Positions 1-8,413 of a stretch of DNA of 64,000 bases are shown piece after piece. The notes below the pieces were generated by a model. That model saw only the letters and a list, made by a program, of their open reading frames with translations. It had not been told where the DNA came from and made no database searches. The translations under genes were made by a program, and so were the position numbers. The stretch comes from Rufibacter radiotolerans (GTDB lineage: Bacteria; Bacteroidota; Bacteroidia; Cytophagales; Hymenobacteraceae): contig NZ_CP010777.1 of assembly GCF_001078055.1 (NCBI RefSeq), positions 2,695,001 through 2,759,000 on the forward strand, in the 5' to 3' direction. Position 1 is the stretch's first letter; each line of letters begins with the position of its first letter.

Positions 1-206
1 GACTGGTCTCAATTAATAATAATAAAGACAGTCGATGTTGTAAAGACGTCGACCGCCGATACGCTTGCTTCTCTTCCTAGACAGACACCAGGGTGTCTGC
101 CTTGTTTTCCTATCTTTCCCATTCACTCAAAGAACCTCCCACTAACCTGTCGTTAGTGACTAGCGGTAAACAACGCTTACCGTTTCCCTCCCTTCCGGTA
201 GGGGCT
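1..206 (-). promoter_or_regulatory. Probable rRNA operon leader (16S gene lies just outside the window)
   Basis: This is the region downstream of the last minus-strand promoter. On the minus strand it carries GGTTCTTTGAGTG at 136-124, which resembles the boxA antitermination sequence of Bacteroidota rRNA leaders, and a perfect 8-bp hairpin (CAGACACC / GGTGTCTG) at 82-99. There is no credible protein gene. Together with the six strong promoters upstream, this suggests that a 16S-23S-5S operon starts to the left of position 1. The rRNA itself is not visible, so this is inference. Confidence 0.5.
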
Positions 207-237
207 GCAAAGGTAAGGAGAATTTCTTCGTCTCCAA
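207..237 (-). promoter_or_regulatory. Bacteroidota-type promoter, unit P1 of six
   Basis: On the minus strand the -33 TTG is at 237-235 and the -7 box TAccTTTG is at 215-208, with exactly 19 nt between them. This is the promoter closest to the leader. The reverse complement of the -7 box plus one base (GCAAAGGTA) spans 207-215. Confidence 0.75.
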
Positions 238-313
238 GCCCCCAGGCAACTTTTTTTCTCTTTTTTTATCCCCTCGCCCTGCCGGCTTAGGTTCCTTCCC
301 TCCAGAAGCGGGT

Positions 314-344
314 GCAAAGGTAAGAAACATCTTTCGCTTTGCAA
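314..344 (-). promoter_or_regulatory. Bacteroidota-type promoter, unit P2 of six
   Basis: The minus-strand -33 TTG is at 344-342 and the -7 TAccTTTG is at 322-315, with 19 nt between. An A-tract (T-tract on the plus strand at about 359-368) precedes it and may act as an UP element. Confidence 0.75.
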
Positions 345-416
345 GCAATTATCTTAAACTTTTTTTTCTCCCTCTCCCGCCCTGCCGGCGTAAGAGGCTT
401 CCTTCCGGAAGGGGCT

Positions 417-447
417 GCAAAGGTAAGAACAAGTTCCCTTTCCGCAA
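417..447 (-). promoter_or_regulatory. Bacteroidota-type promoter, unit P3 of six
   Basis: The minus-strand -33 TTG is at 447-445 and the -7 TAccTTTG is at 425-418, with 19 nt between. An A-tract lies upstream at about 460-468. Confidence 0.75.
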
Positions 448-518
448 GCGATCGATGAAGTTTTTTTTCTCTTTCCCGTCCGCCCTTTCGGCTTCCGGGA
501 CCCTCGCTGGAAGGGAGT

Positions 519-549
519 GCAAAGGTAAGGAAGATCCTTTTCTGTGCAA
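519..549 (-). promoter_or_regulatory. Bacteroidota-type promoter, unit P4 of six
   Basis: The minus-strand -33 TTG is at 549-547 and the -7 TAccTTTG is at 527-520, with 19 nt between. An A-tract lies upstream at about 562-569. Confidence 0.75.
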
Positions 550-621
550 CACTTTCTAAAGATTTTTTTCCTCTTTCATCTTCGCCCTGCTGGCTCGGAA
601 AACCCCTCCGTGGAAGGGAGT

Positions 622-652
622 GCAAAGGTACGCAAAGGTTTCCCTTTTGCAA
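622..652 (-). promoter_or_regulatory. Bacteroidota-type promoter, unit P5 of six
   Basis: The minus-strand -33 TTG is at 652-650 and the -7 TAccTTTG is at 630-623, with 19 nt between. An A-rich stretch lies upstream at about 665-677. Confidence 0.75.
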
Positions 653-730
653 TACTCTCAGTAAACTTTTCTTTTTGGTTACCTTAAAAGGCAGTGCCCT
701 CTTCGGTTAGCTTCCCTGTCAGAAGCTAAT

Positions 731-761
731 GCAAAGGTACGTTAAGGTTTTTCATCTGCAA
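731..761 (-). promoter_or_regulatory. Bacteroidota-type promoter, unit P6 of six (outermost)
   Basis: The minus-strand -33 TTG is at 761-759 and the -7 TAccTTTG is at 739-732, with 19 nt between. Unlike the inner units it has no clear A-tract upstream, so it may be the ancestral or weakest copy. Confidence 0.7.
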
Positions 762-860
762 TGCCTTGCCGGTGCTTTCCTGTTAGAATTGGCTTTGAAC
801 CCTGGGTGCTTTGAGTTAACTCTAATGAATACAGCTAGTTCCGTTAGTCAACTTTTTTAT

Positions 861-906
861 AAAAAAAGGGGAGCGAAGACTCCTTTGTCTCCGGTCCCCT
901 TTTAAA
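861..906 (-). terminator. Rho-independent terminator of the fur-STAS-purA operon
   Basis: Read on the minus strand, AAAAGGGGA pairs with a CCCCTTTTTTT arm across a loop of about 23 nt, ending in a seven-T run. It lies 17 nt past the purA stop and separates the operon from the promoter array. Confidence 0.75.
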
Positions 907-922
907 ATGGCTTTTTGAGTTC

Positions 923-2191
923 TTATTTAACTAAAGTGCTTTTTCTATCTGGCCCTACACTAATAATATTAACACTAACTCCTAATTGCTCCTCCAGGTA
1001 AGCTACATATTCTAAAACTGCTGTAGGCAACTCCTGGTAGCTTTCAAACTCTCTTAATACCTGGCTCCAACCTTTCATGGTTATATAGACAGGGGTTATT
1101 CCGGCCTTATCTAGTTCATGTGGGATCTGGTCTGTCACGGTACCATCAGGTAACTTATAGTGGGTGCAGATGCTGATCTCATCAAAATCATCCAGGACAT
1201 CTGCCTTCATCATATTCAACTGGGTTACGCCATTGAGCATGATAGCATATTTAAGAGTAGGTAAGTCTATCCATCCGCAGCGACGTGGGCGCCCAGTGGT
1301 TGATCCAAACTCTTTTCCTGCTTGCCTGATCTTCTCTCCTACCTCATTATGAAGTTCAGTCGGGAAGGGACCACTACCTACGCGGGTACAATATGCTTTG
1401 AAGATTCCATATACTTCTCCAATATGACGAGGAGCAATCCCTAAACCAGTGCAAGCCCCGGCCACTAAGGTATTAGAAGAAGTCACATATGGGTACGTAC
1501 CGAAGTCTATATCTAATAGAGACCCTTGCGCACCTTCCGCCAATATCTTCTTGCCATCCTGGATTGCCTGATTGATCATGTACTCTGAATCTACCAGCTT
1601 AAACGTGCGCAGGAAATCAATGGCACTGAAGAATTCTTTTTCCTGCTCCTCTATATCTAAGGACTTTTGGTAAAAAGAGGCTATTTTCTGATGCTTGGCT
1701 ACAGTGGTTTGGTAACGCTCTTTAAAATCTGGGGTAAGCAGGTCTCCCACTCTCAGGCCGCTGCGGCCAATCTTGTCTTGGTAAGCCGGACCAATCCCTT
1801 TTTGAGTAGAGCCGATCTTCATAAGGCCTAAGGCCTCCTCAGAAATTCTGTCAAGGCTTTTGTGCGAGGGCAGAATCAACTGGGCTTTCTTAGAGATGAA
1901 CAGGTTCTTGGCTACGTCTACTCCTCTGGCCAGAAGCTTTTCTACCTCGGTGCGGAACACGATAGGGTCCAGCACTACGCCATTTCCAATTATGTTGGTG
2001 ATGTGTTCATGGAAAATGCCGGAAGGGATTTGGTGAAGCACATGCTTGGTTCCTTCAAACTCAAGGGTGTGTCCTGCATTAGGCCCACCCTGGAAACGGG
2101 CTACCACATCATATTGAGGAGCAAGTACATCAACGATTTTACCTTTTCCTTCATCGCCCCACTGGAGGCCTACTAGAATGTCAACTGGCAT
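923..2191 (-). CDS. purA: Adenylosuccinate synthetase
   Basis: PurA joins IMP and aspartate using GTP to give adenylosuccinate, the first committed step from IMP to AMP, in the cytosol. The 422-residue protein has the usual family length. The N-terminal GTP-binding loop GDEGKGK is at residues 12-18 and NAGHT follows near residue 38. The conserved central KGIGPAYQDK and the C-terminal GPDR are also present. The start at 2191 directly abuts the stop of the STAS gene (2192), so the two are probably translationally coupled. It is the last gene of a three-gene operon led by a Fur-type regulator, an unexpected pairing for a purine gene, and a terminator follows at 861-906. Confidence 0.97.
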   Translation of the reverse strand: MPVDILVGLQWGDEGKGKIVDVLAPQYDVVARFQGGPNAGHTLEFEGTKHVLHQIPSGIFHEHITNIIGNGVVLDPIVFRTEVEKLLARGVDVAKNLFISKKAQLILPSHKSLDRISEEALGLMKIGSTQKGIGPAYQDKIGRSGLRVGDLLTPDFKERYQTTVAKHQKIASFYQKSLDIEEQEKEFFSAIDFLRTFKLVDSEYMINQAIQDGKKILAEGAQGSLLDIDFGTYPYVTSSNTLVAGACTGLGIAPRHIGEVYGIFKAYCTRVGSGPFPTELHNEVGEKIRQAGKEFGSTTGRPRRCGWIDLPTLKYAIMLNGVTQLNMMKADVLDDFDEISICTHYKLPDGTVTDQIPHELDKAGITPVYITMKGWSQVLREFESYQELPTAVLEYVAYLEEQLGVSVNIISVGPDRKSTLVK

Positions 2192-2539
2192 TTAGAGTGA
2201 TTCTTTAAGAAGCTGAATGGCATTGGTTGAATCTTCGGCAATGGTGAAGATGGCATTCAGTTTGGTGATAATTAATAATTTACGAATGTGTTCAGACGGA
2301 TTGATAAGGATAAGCTCCCCTCCCCTGTTTCTGAACTTGGTAAGGAGTGAAACCAACACTCCTATTCCGGTACTATTGATAAAACGAACGCTTGACAAGT
2401 CCACGGCCGCTAACAGCAGGGAATCATCAATGGTGTTATTGGCCAGGTCCATGAGCTTCTGGGTTTCAGGCCCGCCAATCATATCACCCTCTAGTCTTAT
2501 AAGTAAGATGTTATTCTCTAGCGTATGTTCAATTTTCAT
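2192..2539 (-). CDS. STAS-domain protein (anti-sigma factor antagonist type)
   Basis: This small cytosolic protein of 115 residues is a single STAS domain of the SpoIIAA/RsbV kind. The expected phosphorylatable serine is S56 in the motif FINSTGIG, just after the conserved DLSSV strand. Family members bind anti-sigma kinases in partner-switching systems. No anti-sigma kinase or sigma factor gene is nearby, so its partner is unknown. It overlaps the end of the upstream Fur-family gene by 11 nt and abuts purA, so all three genes are probably cotranscribed. Confidence 0.85.
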   Translation of the reverse strand: MKIEHTLENNILLIRLEGDMIGGPETQKLMDLANNTIDDSLLLAAVDLSSVRFINSTGIGVLVSLLTKFRNRGGELILINPSEHIRKLLIITKLNAIFTIAEDSTNAIQLLKESL

Positions 2540-3005
2540 GGATTGGGGCGTTTAATTTAGCCTGGCAGTCACCGCAGATACCGTACAAATTTAAAGAGTG
2601 GTGCAGAATATTAAAATTCAGCAGCTCCCCTACCATGGTTTGTATGTTATGTACCCGGGGGTCACAGAACTCCACTACCTTGTGGCATTCGGTACAAATA
2701 ACGTGGTCATGCTGCCGGCGGCCAAATGATTTCTCATACTGTGCCAGGTTACGGCCAAACTGATGCTTGCTTACCAGATTATTCTCTACTAATAAGTCAA
2801 GGGTATTATAAACAGTAGCCCGGCTTACCTGGTAATTCTTGTTTTTCATGCTGATGTAAAGGGACTCCACATCAAAATGCCCTGAGCGGCTATAGATCTC
2901 TTCTAAAATTGCATAACGTTCCGGGGTCTTCCGGAGACCTTTACTTTCTAAGTAGGCGGTGAAAATCTTCTTCACCTCCAGAAACTTTACTTCATCTAGT
3001 GCCAT
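2529..3005 (-). CDS. Fur-family metal/peroxide-responsive repressor
   Basis: The 158-residue DNA-binding protein has an N-terminal winged helix (about residues 18-85, containing [11 protein letters not shown] and [12 protein letters not shown]) and a C-terminal dimerisation and metal domain. HHDHVIC-type histidines (H99, H101) and two CxxC pairs, C104/C107 and C144/C147, form the structural zinc site. Family members (Fur, Zur, PerR) repress iron, zinc or oxidative-stress genes. The sequence alone does not decide which metal is sensed. It heads the fur-STAS-purA operon. A -7-like TAagTTTG occurs at 3029-3022 upstream, but its nearest TTG is at an unusually long distance, so the promoter is uncertain. 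Confidence 0.88.
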   Translation of the reverse strand: MALDEVKFLEVKKIFTAYLESKGLRKTPERYAILEEIYSRSGHFDVESLYISMKNKNYQVSRATVYNTLDLLVENNLVSKHQFGRNLAQYEKSFGRRQHDHVICTECHKVVEFCDPRVHNIQTMVGELLNFNILHHSLNLYGICGDCQAKLNAPIHEN

Positions 3006-3504
3006 ATGCCTTCTTCTACTGCAAACTTAATGGATTTATGTTGGAATGCTAAAATCAATCTTCTCAACAATTCCTTTAAGACACCTTTCTACAAGAGGTT
3101 GACTGGTAATAAAATGGGCGCTACTAAAGGATGCGGCCCTGCGATAAAGTTAAAAAGCCTTCCCTTTGCCTGAAAACAAAATCACTGCCTGCCTTTAGTA
3201 CCCCTTAAAAGAAAGGCGGCTAATTATGGAGCTGGCTGCGGCTCTCTGCCCTATTCTATAAACTTCAAGGTGCCGCATTAGTTTTACTCCCTTCTCTCAC
3301 CCAGGCTAAATGCTCTTGAAAGGCCTTTGCCTGTAACTGATTAACCAACATTCGGTTTTTTATATATTAAATACCACAATTATTATTTATCTTCCCTAAA
3401 GATACTCCCAGCCCCCATTTCTGGAAAACGCTTTCTAAGGCCTAGGAATTGCTTTCCGTTTTTTGATAAGTGTTCCTGCTTCACTCAAGACTAACTACCA
3501 TCCC
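3006..3504. other. Intergenic region between divergent genes
   Basis: About 500 nt separate the Fur-family gene from the exported protein gene on the opposite strand. It holds a possible -7 box for the fur operon (3029-3022, minus) and an AT-rich stretch at about 3357-3400. No convincing gene or RNA was seen. Confidence 0.4.
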
Positions 3505-4410
3505 ATGAGACCGTCTGCTATTATCTTCTTTCTTGTACTAGTGCTTCAGGTGAGTGTCCTTTGCCAGGAAGGAATGGCCCAGGCCGTGCAAGACACTACG
3601 CAAATAAGGCAGGATTCTACTCTTATTATATATAGAGTAGAAATGAGGGACGGAAATGAATTCATGGGCACCATTATAAGCCAGACAAATGAGGTGTTGC
3701 AACTGAAGACCCAGAACATGGGCGTGCTCACCATTAAAATAGCAGAGATTAAAGCCATAACCTCTTATGACGCCAGAAAGGTGAAGGGCGGAAAGCTTTG
3801 GTTTGACAATCCGCAGTCATCCCGCTATTTCTTTGCGCCCAATGCCTTCGGTCTTAAAAAAGGGGAAGGGTATTATCAAAACACTATGCTTTTGGTAAAC
3901 CAAGCTAGTGTAGGTATCACAGATAATTTTTCGTTGGGGGCAGGTTTGGTACCCTTGTTTTTATTTGGCGGGGCCTCTAGCCCGGTCTGGTTGCTGCCTA
4001 AAATATCAGTGCCCGTGGTCAAAGACAAATTTAATGTAGGAGGCGGGGCTCTGATTGGAACCGTGATTGGGGAGCAAAGCTCCTTCGGGATTGCATATGG
4101 CCTAACCACGTTTGGCTCAAGAGACAGAAACGCCACCATAGGGTTGGGCTATGGCTACGCCGATGGGGATTGGGCCACTACACCGGCCATTACCTTTAGT
4201 GGCCTGTTCAGGACGGGACCCCGCGGGTATATTATCACAGAGAACTATTACATTGGCTTGGACAATGACGCTGTTGGCCTATTATCTATAGGAGGGCGCC
4301 GGATTGTGAAGCGCGTAGGAATTGACTTCGGGCTTTTTAGCCCCATAGGCGCCGATGGCTTTTTCGCCTTGCCTTTCTTAGGATTAACCGTTCCCTTTGG
4401 TGAAAAATAG
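3505..4410 (+). CDS. Exported protein of unknown function, probable outer-membrane barrel
   Basis: The function is not recognised. The ATG at 3505 is preferred over a TTG at 3463 because it gives a clean signal peptide (MRPSAIIFFLVLVLQVSVLCQ, cleaved near residue 25) and a 301-residue protein. After the signal comes a short all-beta segment of the type EMRDGNEFMGTII...VLTIKIAEIKAI. Then comes a long region of alternating Gly/aromatic strands (GYGYADGDW, GLFSPIGADGFFALPFLGLTVPFGEK) that looks like a small outer-membrane beta-barrel with the usual terminal strand. The gene stands alone and converges on the (p)ppGpp synthetase gene, with a palindromic element between them. Confidence 0.7.
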   Translation: MRPSAIIFFLVLVLQVSVLCQEGMAQAVQDTTQIRQDSTLIIYRVEMRDGNEFMGTIISQTNEVLQLKTQNMGVLTIKIAEIKAITSYDARKVKGGKLWFDNPQSSRYFFAPNAFGLKKGEGYYQNTMLLVNQASVGITDNFSLGAGLVPLFLFGGASSPVWLLPKISVPVVKDKFNVGGGALIGTVIGEQSSFGIAYGLTTFGSRDRNATIGLGYGYADGDWATTPAITFSGLFRTGPRGYIITENYYIGLDNDAVGLLSIGGRRIVKRVGIDFGLFSPIGADGFFALPFLGLTVPFGEK

Positions 4411-4449
4411 CAAACTGCTTTTCGGGCTCTACAATCTACAAGAAAGATC

Positions 4450-4499
4450 CGGGGCTATTTTGGGGCCGTTTTTCTGAAAACAACCCCAAAACAGCCCCG
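4450..4499. repeat. Palindromic element copy 1 (extended arms), between convergent genes
   Basis: A 50-nt near-perfect inverted repeat whose outer arms are CGGGGCT and AGCCCCG. It carries the family core TTTTGGGGCCGTTTT / AAAACAACCCCAAAA. It lies between the 3' ends of two convergent genes, where it could end transcription from both sides. Confidence 0.8.
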
Positions 4500-4514
4500 C
4501 TCTTTGCCAGCAAA

Positions 4515-6719
4515 CTAAGAATCAAATCTATCTACGCTTAGCAGGCCACTCACTTTAGATAACCGCTGGATCAGTTTCTCTAGCTGGGCCGTGTCATTCA
4601 CAAAGACCATTAACCTTCCTTCAAATACCCCGTCATGCGAGTCAATGGTAATAGAACGCATGTTCACTTTTAAGGAGTTGGAGATAATCTTGGTCACGTC
4701 ATTTACCAGCCCTACCCTATCGGTGCCCTTAATGCTGATCCCGGCCAGGAAAGAAAGCTCCTGCTGCCCGGTCCACTTGGCTTTTACAATTCGGTGGCCG
4801 TAGTTAGACATCAATTCTACCGCCTTGGGGCAGGTGGTACGGTGAATGGTAATACCCTGGTCCTCGGTCTGGAAGCCAAACACATCATCTCCTGGAATGG
4901 GGTTGCAGCAACTGGCTAAGGTATAGTCAATTTTGTCTGTGCCGCCCCCAATCACTAACAACTGAGAACTGATGCCCCTGATCTTCTCCACCTCTTTGTC
5001 AAAGGAGGAACCCTCCAAAATAGAGGCCGGCTTGTACTTTTCGCTATGCGGATTAAAGATATATTCTTTGATCTCTTTCAGGTCCAGCAGGCCCACTGCT
5101 ACTCTATAATAGAAATCCTGCACTGAGGGCACGTTAAAGTAGGCAGCCAATCGGTTAAGGTTGGCGGCAGAAGGCTCTACCGCCAAATGGGACAGGCGCT
5201 CATCCACTAACAACTTTCCTTCCTCGGCTTTGCCCTTCCGCTCTTCGCGCAGGAACTCCTTGATCTTGGAACGGGCCTTAGACGTGGTGACAAACTTCAG
5301 CCACTCGCCAGTAGGTTTCTGCTTCTGGGAGGTTAGAATCTCTACCTGGTCCCCGTTGTGTAACCTGAAACTAAGAGGCACCAGCTTCTGGTTCACCTTG
5401 GCACCCAGGCATTGGTAGCCTATCTGAGTATGGATCTCAAAGGCGAAGTCAAGGGCGGTGGCACGGTCTGGCAGAATGATCAATTCGCCTTTGGGCGTAA
5501 AGACAAACACCTCTTCCACAAACAGATTGGTCCTGAACTCATCAAGGAACTCAATGGCGTTGGTGTTGTTCACGTCCAGCATATCACGCACCTTGTTGAT
5601 CCAGTTGTCCAGGCCAGATTCTGCGGCGCTGGGAACCCCGGTCTTGTATTTCCAGTGGGCGGCGTAGCCACGCTCGGCAATATCATCCATGCGCTTGGTC
5701 CTGATCTGCACCTCTACCCATTGCCCCGTCTTACTCATCACCGTGGTGTGCAGGGCCTCGTAGCCATTGGCTTTGGGGGTGCTGATCCAGTCACGCAGGC
5801 GGTCTGGATTAGGCTGGTAGAAATCGGTCACGATGGAATACACGCGCCAGCAGGCCGGTTTCTCCTGCTCATAGGGCACGTTCAGGATAATCCTGATGGC
5901 AAACAGGTCGTAAATCTCCTCAAAGGTCACGTTCTGCTTCTTCATCTTTTTCAAGATGGAGTAGATAGACTTAGGCCGTCCCTTCACCTCAAAATCTGTG
6001 AGACCCTGCCGGCGCAACTCTTCCTCTATTGGGTGTATGAAGTCTGAGATAAACTTGTTGCGGGCGCTTTTGGTCTGCCGTATTTTGTTGGAGATGAATT
6101 TATAGGTCTCGGTGTCTGTGTATTTCAGGTGCAGGTCTTCCAGCTCAGACTTAATGGCATACAAACCAAGACGGTGCGCCAACGGGGCGTACAGGTACAT
6201 GGTCTCAGAAGCGATCTTGAGTTGCTTGTCCCGGGCCATGCTGCCCAGGGTCCGCATGTTGTGCAGGCGGTCAGCCAGTTTAATGAGGATCACGCGCACG
6301 TCATCTGAAAGCGTGAGCAGCATTTTCCTGAAATTCTCGGCCTGCTGCGAGGTACCGTACTCAAACACCCCGGATATTTTAGTCAAGCCTTCAATGATCT
6401 TGGCCACCTTAGGGCCGAAGTCACGCTCAATATCGGCAATCTCCAGATCGGTGTCTTCTACTACGTCATGCAGCAAGGCCGCCACAATAGAGGTAGTGCC
6501 CAGGCCAATCTCTTCAACGGCAATCTGTGCTACGGCCAGGGGGTGCAAAATGTACGGCTCCCCGGATTTCCGGCGCATGTCTTTATGGGCCTCTAAGGAT
6601 GTGTTAAAGGCTTTTTTAATGATCTTGGCGTCATTGTCTTTTAAGAAGGGCTTGGCATGGCGCAGCAACTTTCTGTAATGACGCAGGATCTCTTTCCGTT
6701 CAGCTTCGTGGTCAATCAT
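4515..6719 (-). CDS. Bifunctional (p)ppGpp synthetase/hydrolase, Rel/SpoT type
   Basis: This enzyme makes and breaks the stringent-response alarmone (p)ppGpp. The 734 residues run in the standard order: HD hydrolase domain (about 45-150, with the HDVVEDTD metal site), RelA/SpoT synthetase domain (about 240-350), TGS domain (about 405-465, FVFTPKGELIILP), a zinc-finger-like region containing ASCCNPIPGDD, and a C-terminal ACT domain (about 655-734). The synthetase loop reads DRLRDWISTPKANGYEALHT. The basic R-x-R-D motif there is the type found in bifunctional Rel/SpoT enzymes rather than RelA. Both catalytic domains look intact. It is probably the main alarmone enzyme of the cell. Confidence 0.95.
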   Translation of the reverse strand: MIDHEAERKEILRHYRKLLRHAKPFLKDNDAKIIKKAFNTSLEAHKDMRRKSGEPYILHPLAVAQIAVEEIGLGTTSIVAALLHDVVEDTDLEIADIERDFGPKVAKIIEGLTKISGVFEYGTSQQAENFRKMLLTLSDDVRVILIKLADRLHNMRTLGSMARDKQLKIASETMYLYAPLAHRLGLYAIKSELEDLHLKYTDTETYKFISNKIRQTKSARNKFISDFIHPIEEELRRQGLTDFEVKGRPKSIYSILKKMKKQNVTFEEIYDLFAIRIILNVPYEQEKPACWRVYSIVTDFYQPNPDRLRDWISTPKANGYEALHTTVMSKTGQWVEVQIRTKRMDDIAERGYAAHWKYKTGVPSAAESGLDNWINKVRDMLDVNNTNAIEFLDEFRTNLFVEEVFVFTPKGELIILPDRATALDFAFEIHTQIGYQCLGAKVNQKLVPLSFRLHNGDQVEILTSQKQKPTGEWLKFVTTSKARSKIKEFLREERKGKAEEGKLLVDERLSHLAVEPSAANLNRLAAYFNVPSVQDFYYRVAVGLLDLKEIKEYIFNPHSEKYKPASILEGSSFDKEVEKIRGISSQLLVIGGGTDKIDYTLASCCNPIPGDDVFGFQTEDQGITIHRTTCPKAVELMSNYGHRIVKAKWTGQQELSFLAGISIKGTDRVGLVNDVTKIISNSLKVNMRSITIDSHDGVFEGRLMVFVNDTAQLEKLIQRLSKVSGLLSVDRFDS

Positions 6720-6809
6720 ACGGGTAGGTAATCAAAATCCGTGGTAAGGCAAGGGCCCTTACGTTTTTGACCTCTTTTTATAAATTTCAACAAAAAAAAC
6801 GAAAGGAAG

Positions 6810-6841
6810 TTGCATTAACAAAAAAGAGTTTGCTACATTTG
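6810..6841 (+). promoter_or_regulatory. Promoter of tRNA-Leu
   Basis: A -33 TTG is at 6810-6812 and a -7 TAcaTTTG at 6834-6841, with 21 nt between, 27 nt before the mature tRNA 5' end. An A-rich block lies upstream. Confidence 0.65.
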
Positions 6842-6867
6842 CAGCACCATTACGGAACACAACAAAC

Positions 6868-6949
6868 GCGGATGTGGCGAAATTGGTAGACGCACTAGAC
6901 TTAGGATCTAGCGCTGCGAGGCATGGGGGTTCGAGTCCCTCCATCCGCA
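6868..6949 (+). tRNA. tRNA-Leu (anticodon UAG)
   Basis: The acceptor arms GCGGATG (6868-6874) and CATCCGC (6942-6948) pair fully, with A6949 as discriminator. The anticodon stem CTAGA / TCTAG encloses the loop CTTAGGA with anticodon TAG at 6902-6904. A long variable arm, typical of a class II leucine tRNA, precedes the T arm GGGGGTTCGAGTCCCTC. CCA is not encoded. It has its own promoter and terminator. Confidence 0.95.
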
Positions 6950-6966
6950 CAAGTGAAACCCTCAAT

Positions 6967-6990
6967 CCCAACCGGGGTTGGGGGTTTTTT
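6967..6990 (+). terminator. Terminator after tRNA-Leu
   Basis: The stem CCCAACC / GGTTGGG is followed by GGTTTTTT, 18 nt after the tRNA. Confidence 0.8.
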
Positions 6991-7027
6991 CAATTTTACA
7001 AGGTCGCATAACTAAAAACTGATAGCT

Positions 7028-8353
7028 TTGAATATCACCCTGAATCAAACCGATGGCCAGAATGCCAGCCTAAAAGTTAGCCTGCAAGAGGCTGATTACG
7101 CTGCCCGCGTAGACGAGCAGATCAAAGATTATAGCAAGAAAGCCAATATCAAAGGTTTCCGCCCCGGTAAAGTTCCGGCTGGTTTGATCCGTAAAATGTA
7201 TGGCAAAGGCATCTTGGTTGACTCTATCAACCAACTCTTGCATGAGTCTGTGAACAACTACATCAAGGAAAACAACCTTCGCATCTTAGGCGAGCCGCTT
7301 CCTGACCGTCAGGAAGAGAACGGTATTGACTGGGATACCCAAAAGGAGTTTGAGTTCAGCTACTCTGTAGGTTTGCTGCCAGACTTTGAACTGGCCCTTG
7401 GCCAGGTGTCTGTAGACAAATACAACATTGAAGTAGACCAAACCACCGTTGATGAAGCCTATGAGCAGATGCAACGCCAGTTTGGCAAAACCACCAACCC
7501 AGAAGTTTCTGAAGCCAATGATTACCTGTACGGTGACCTGAAGCAGGTAGACGGTGAGTTTGAAACCAAAACCCTTCTGCCTTTAAACAAGGTGTTAGCC
7601 GGCGCTGACAAATTTGTAGGCGTGAAGCCAGGTGACACCATCACCTTTGACATTAGAGAAGCGTTTGGTGATGACGCTGCTTTAGCCCACGTAACCGGCC
7701 TGAGCAAAGACGTGACCAAAGACCTGAACGGCGAGTTTACCTTTGTGGTAGAGAAAATCAACCGCACTGAGAACGCTGAGATGGACCAGGAGTTCTTTGA
7801 CAAGATCTTCGGGAAAGACGCCGTAACTACTAAGGAGGAGTTTGACGCCAAGGTGCGTGAGGTGATCAAGGAGAACTATGAGCGGGAAGCTGAGAACGCG
7901 TTAGACCGCGCCATCATTGACCAGATTGTAGAGAACACTACCATTGACATCCCTAACGAGTTCTTCAAGCGCTGGTTAGCCGTTACCAATGAAGGCAAGA
8001 TCACGCCAGAGCAGATTGATGAGTTCTATGACCAGTATGTGAAAGAGCTGAAATGGTCTATGATCCGCAACAAGGTGGTGGAAGAAAATGACATTAAAGT
8101 AAGCAACGAAGACGTAGTGAACAGTGCCCGTCAGAAGATGATGGCTCAGTTCAACATGCCTGAGGTGCCGGAGGAGATGCAGGATACTTTCAACAACTTC
8201 TTAGACAACCACTTAAAGCAAAACAACGGCCGTAACTTCGTGAACGAGTACGAGGCGTTGGTAGCTGAGCGTGTGTTGGCGTTCGTGAAAGACAAAATCA
8301 CCGTGACTGAGAAAGACGTAACCGCTGAGGAATTCCGCAGCCTGGTTGGGTAA
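7028..8353 (+). CDS. tig: Trigger factor (ribosome-associated chaperone)
   Basis: Trigger factor binds nascent chains at the ribosomal exit tunnel and assists folding. The 441-residue protein has the ribosome-binding N-terminal domain with the signature region GFRPGKVPAGLIRKMYG (about residues 41-57). A diverged FKBP-like middle domain follows (about 150-245) and then a helical C-terminal domain. The start is TTG at 7028. The resulting N-terminus MNITLNQTD matches the expected beginning of Bacteroidota trigger factors, and no in-frame ATG lies nearby. The TTG sits inside TAgcTTTG (7023-7030), which looks like a -7 box but would start transcription downstream of the codon, so that box is probably chance. 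tig-clpP-clpX follow in order, each with its own terminator. Confidence 0.93.
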   Translation: MNITLNQTDGQNASLKVSLQEADYAARVDEQIKDYSKKANIKGFRPGKVPAGLIRKMYGKGILVDSINQLLHESVNNYIKENNLRILGEPLPDRQEENGIDWDTQKEFEFSYSVGLLPDFELALGQVSVDKYNIEVDQTTVDEAYEQMQRQFGKTTNPEVSEANDYLYGDLKQVDGEFETKTLLPLNKVLAGADKFVGVKPGDTITFDIREAFGDDAALAHVTGLSKDVTKDLNGEFTFVVEKINRTENAEMDQEFFDKIFGKDAVTTKEEFDAKVREVIKENYEREAENALDRAIIDQIVENTTIDIPNEFFKRWLAVTNEGKITPEQIDEFYDQYVKELKWSMIRNKVVEENDIKVSNEDVVNSARQKMMAQFNMPEVPEEMQDTFNNFLDNHLKQNNGRNFVNEYEALVAERVLAFVKDKITVTEKDVTAEEFRSLVG

Positions 8354-8373
8354 TTTCAATCAGTACTTCTAAT

Positions 8374-8413
8374 AACAGAAAAGTCCTTGCCAGTTGGCAA
8401 GGACTTTTCTGTT
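8374..8413 (+). terminator. Terminator of tig
   Basis: A perfect 18-bp stem, from AACAGAAAAG to CTTTTCTGTT, with a 4-nt loop. It begins 20 nt after the stop. Confidence 0.85.

Noticed and set aside
82..99. Terminator at the hairpin CAGACACC / GGTGTCTG
   Set aside because: No T-run on either strand; it fits better as a leader hairpin of the presumed rRNA transcript.
93..652. Several short ORFs on both strands, some with repeated peptide patterns
   Set aside because: They translate the repeated promoter units; the repetition is explained by the -33/-7 array and there is no codon or domain support.
3022..3029. Promoter for the fur operon
   Set aside because: Only the -7 box fits; the nearest TTG is 26 nt away, outside the spacing seen for the other promoters, so it is mentioned but not called as a feature.
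6759..6971. A 70-codon minus-strand ORF with MEGLEPP
   Set aside because: It is the antisense of tRNA-Leu; this peptide string is a familiar spurious translation of leucine tRNA genes.
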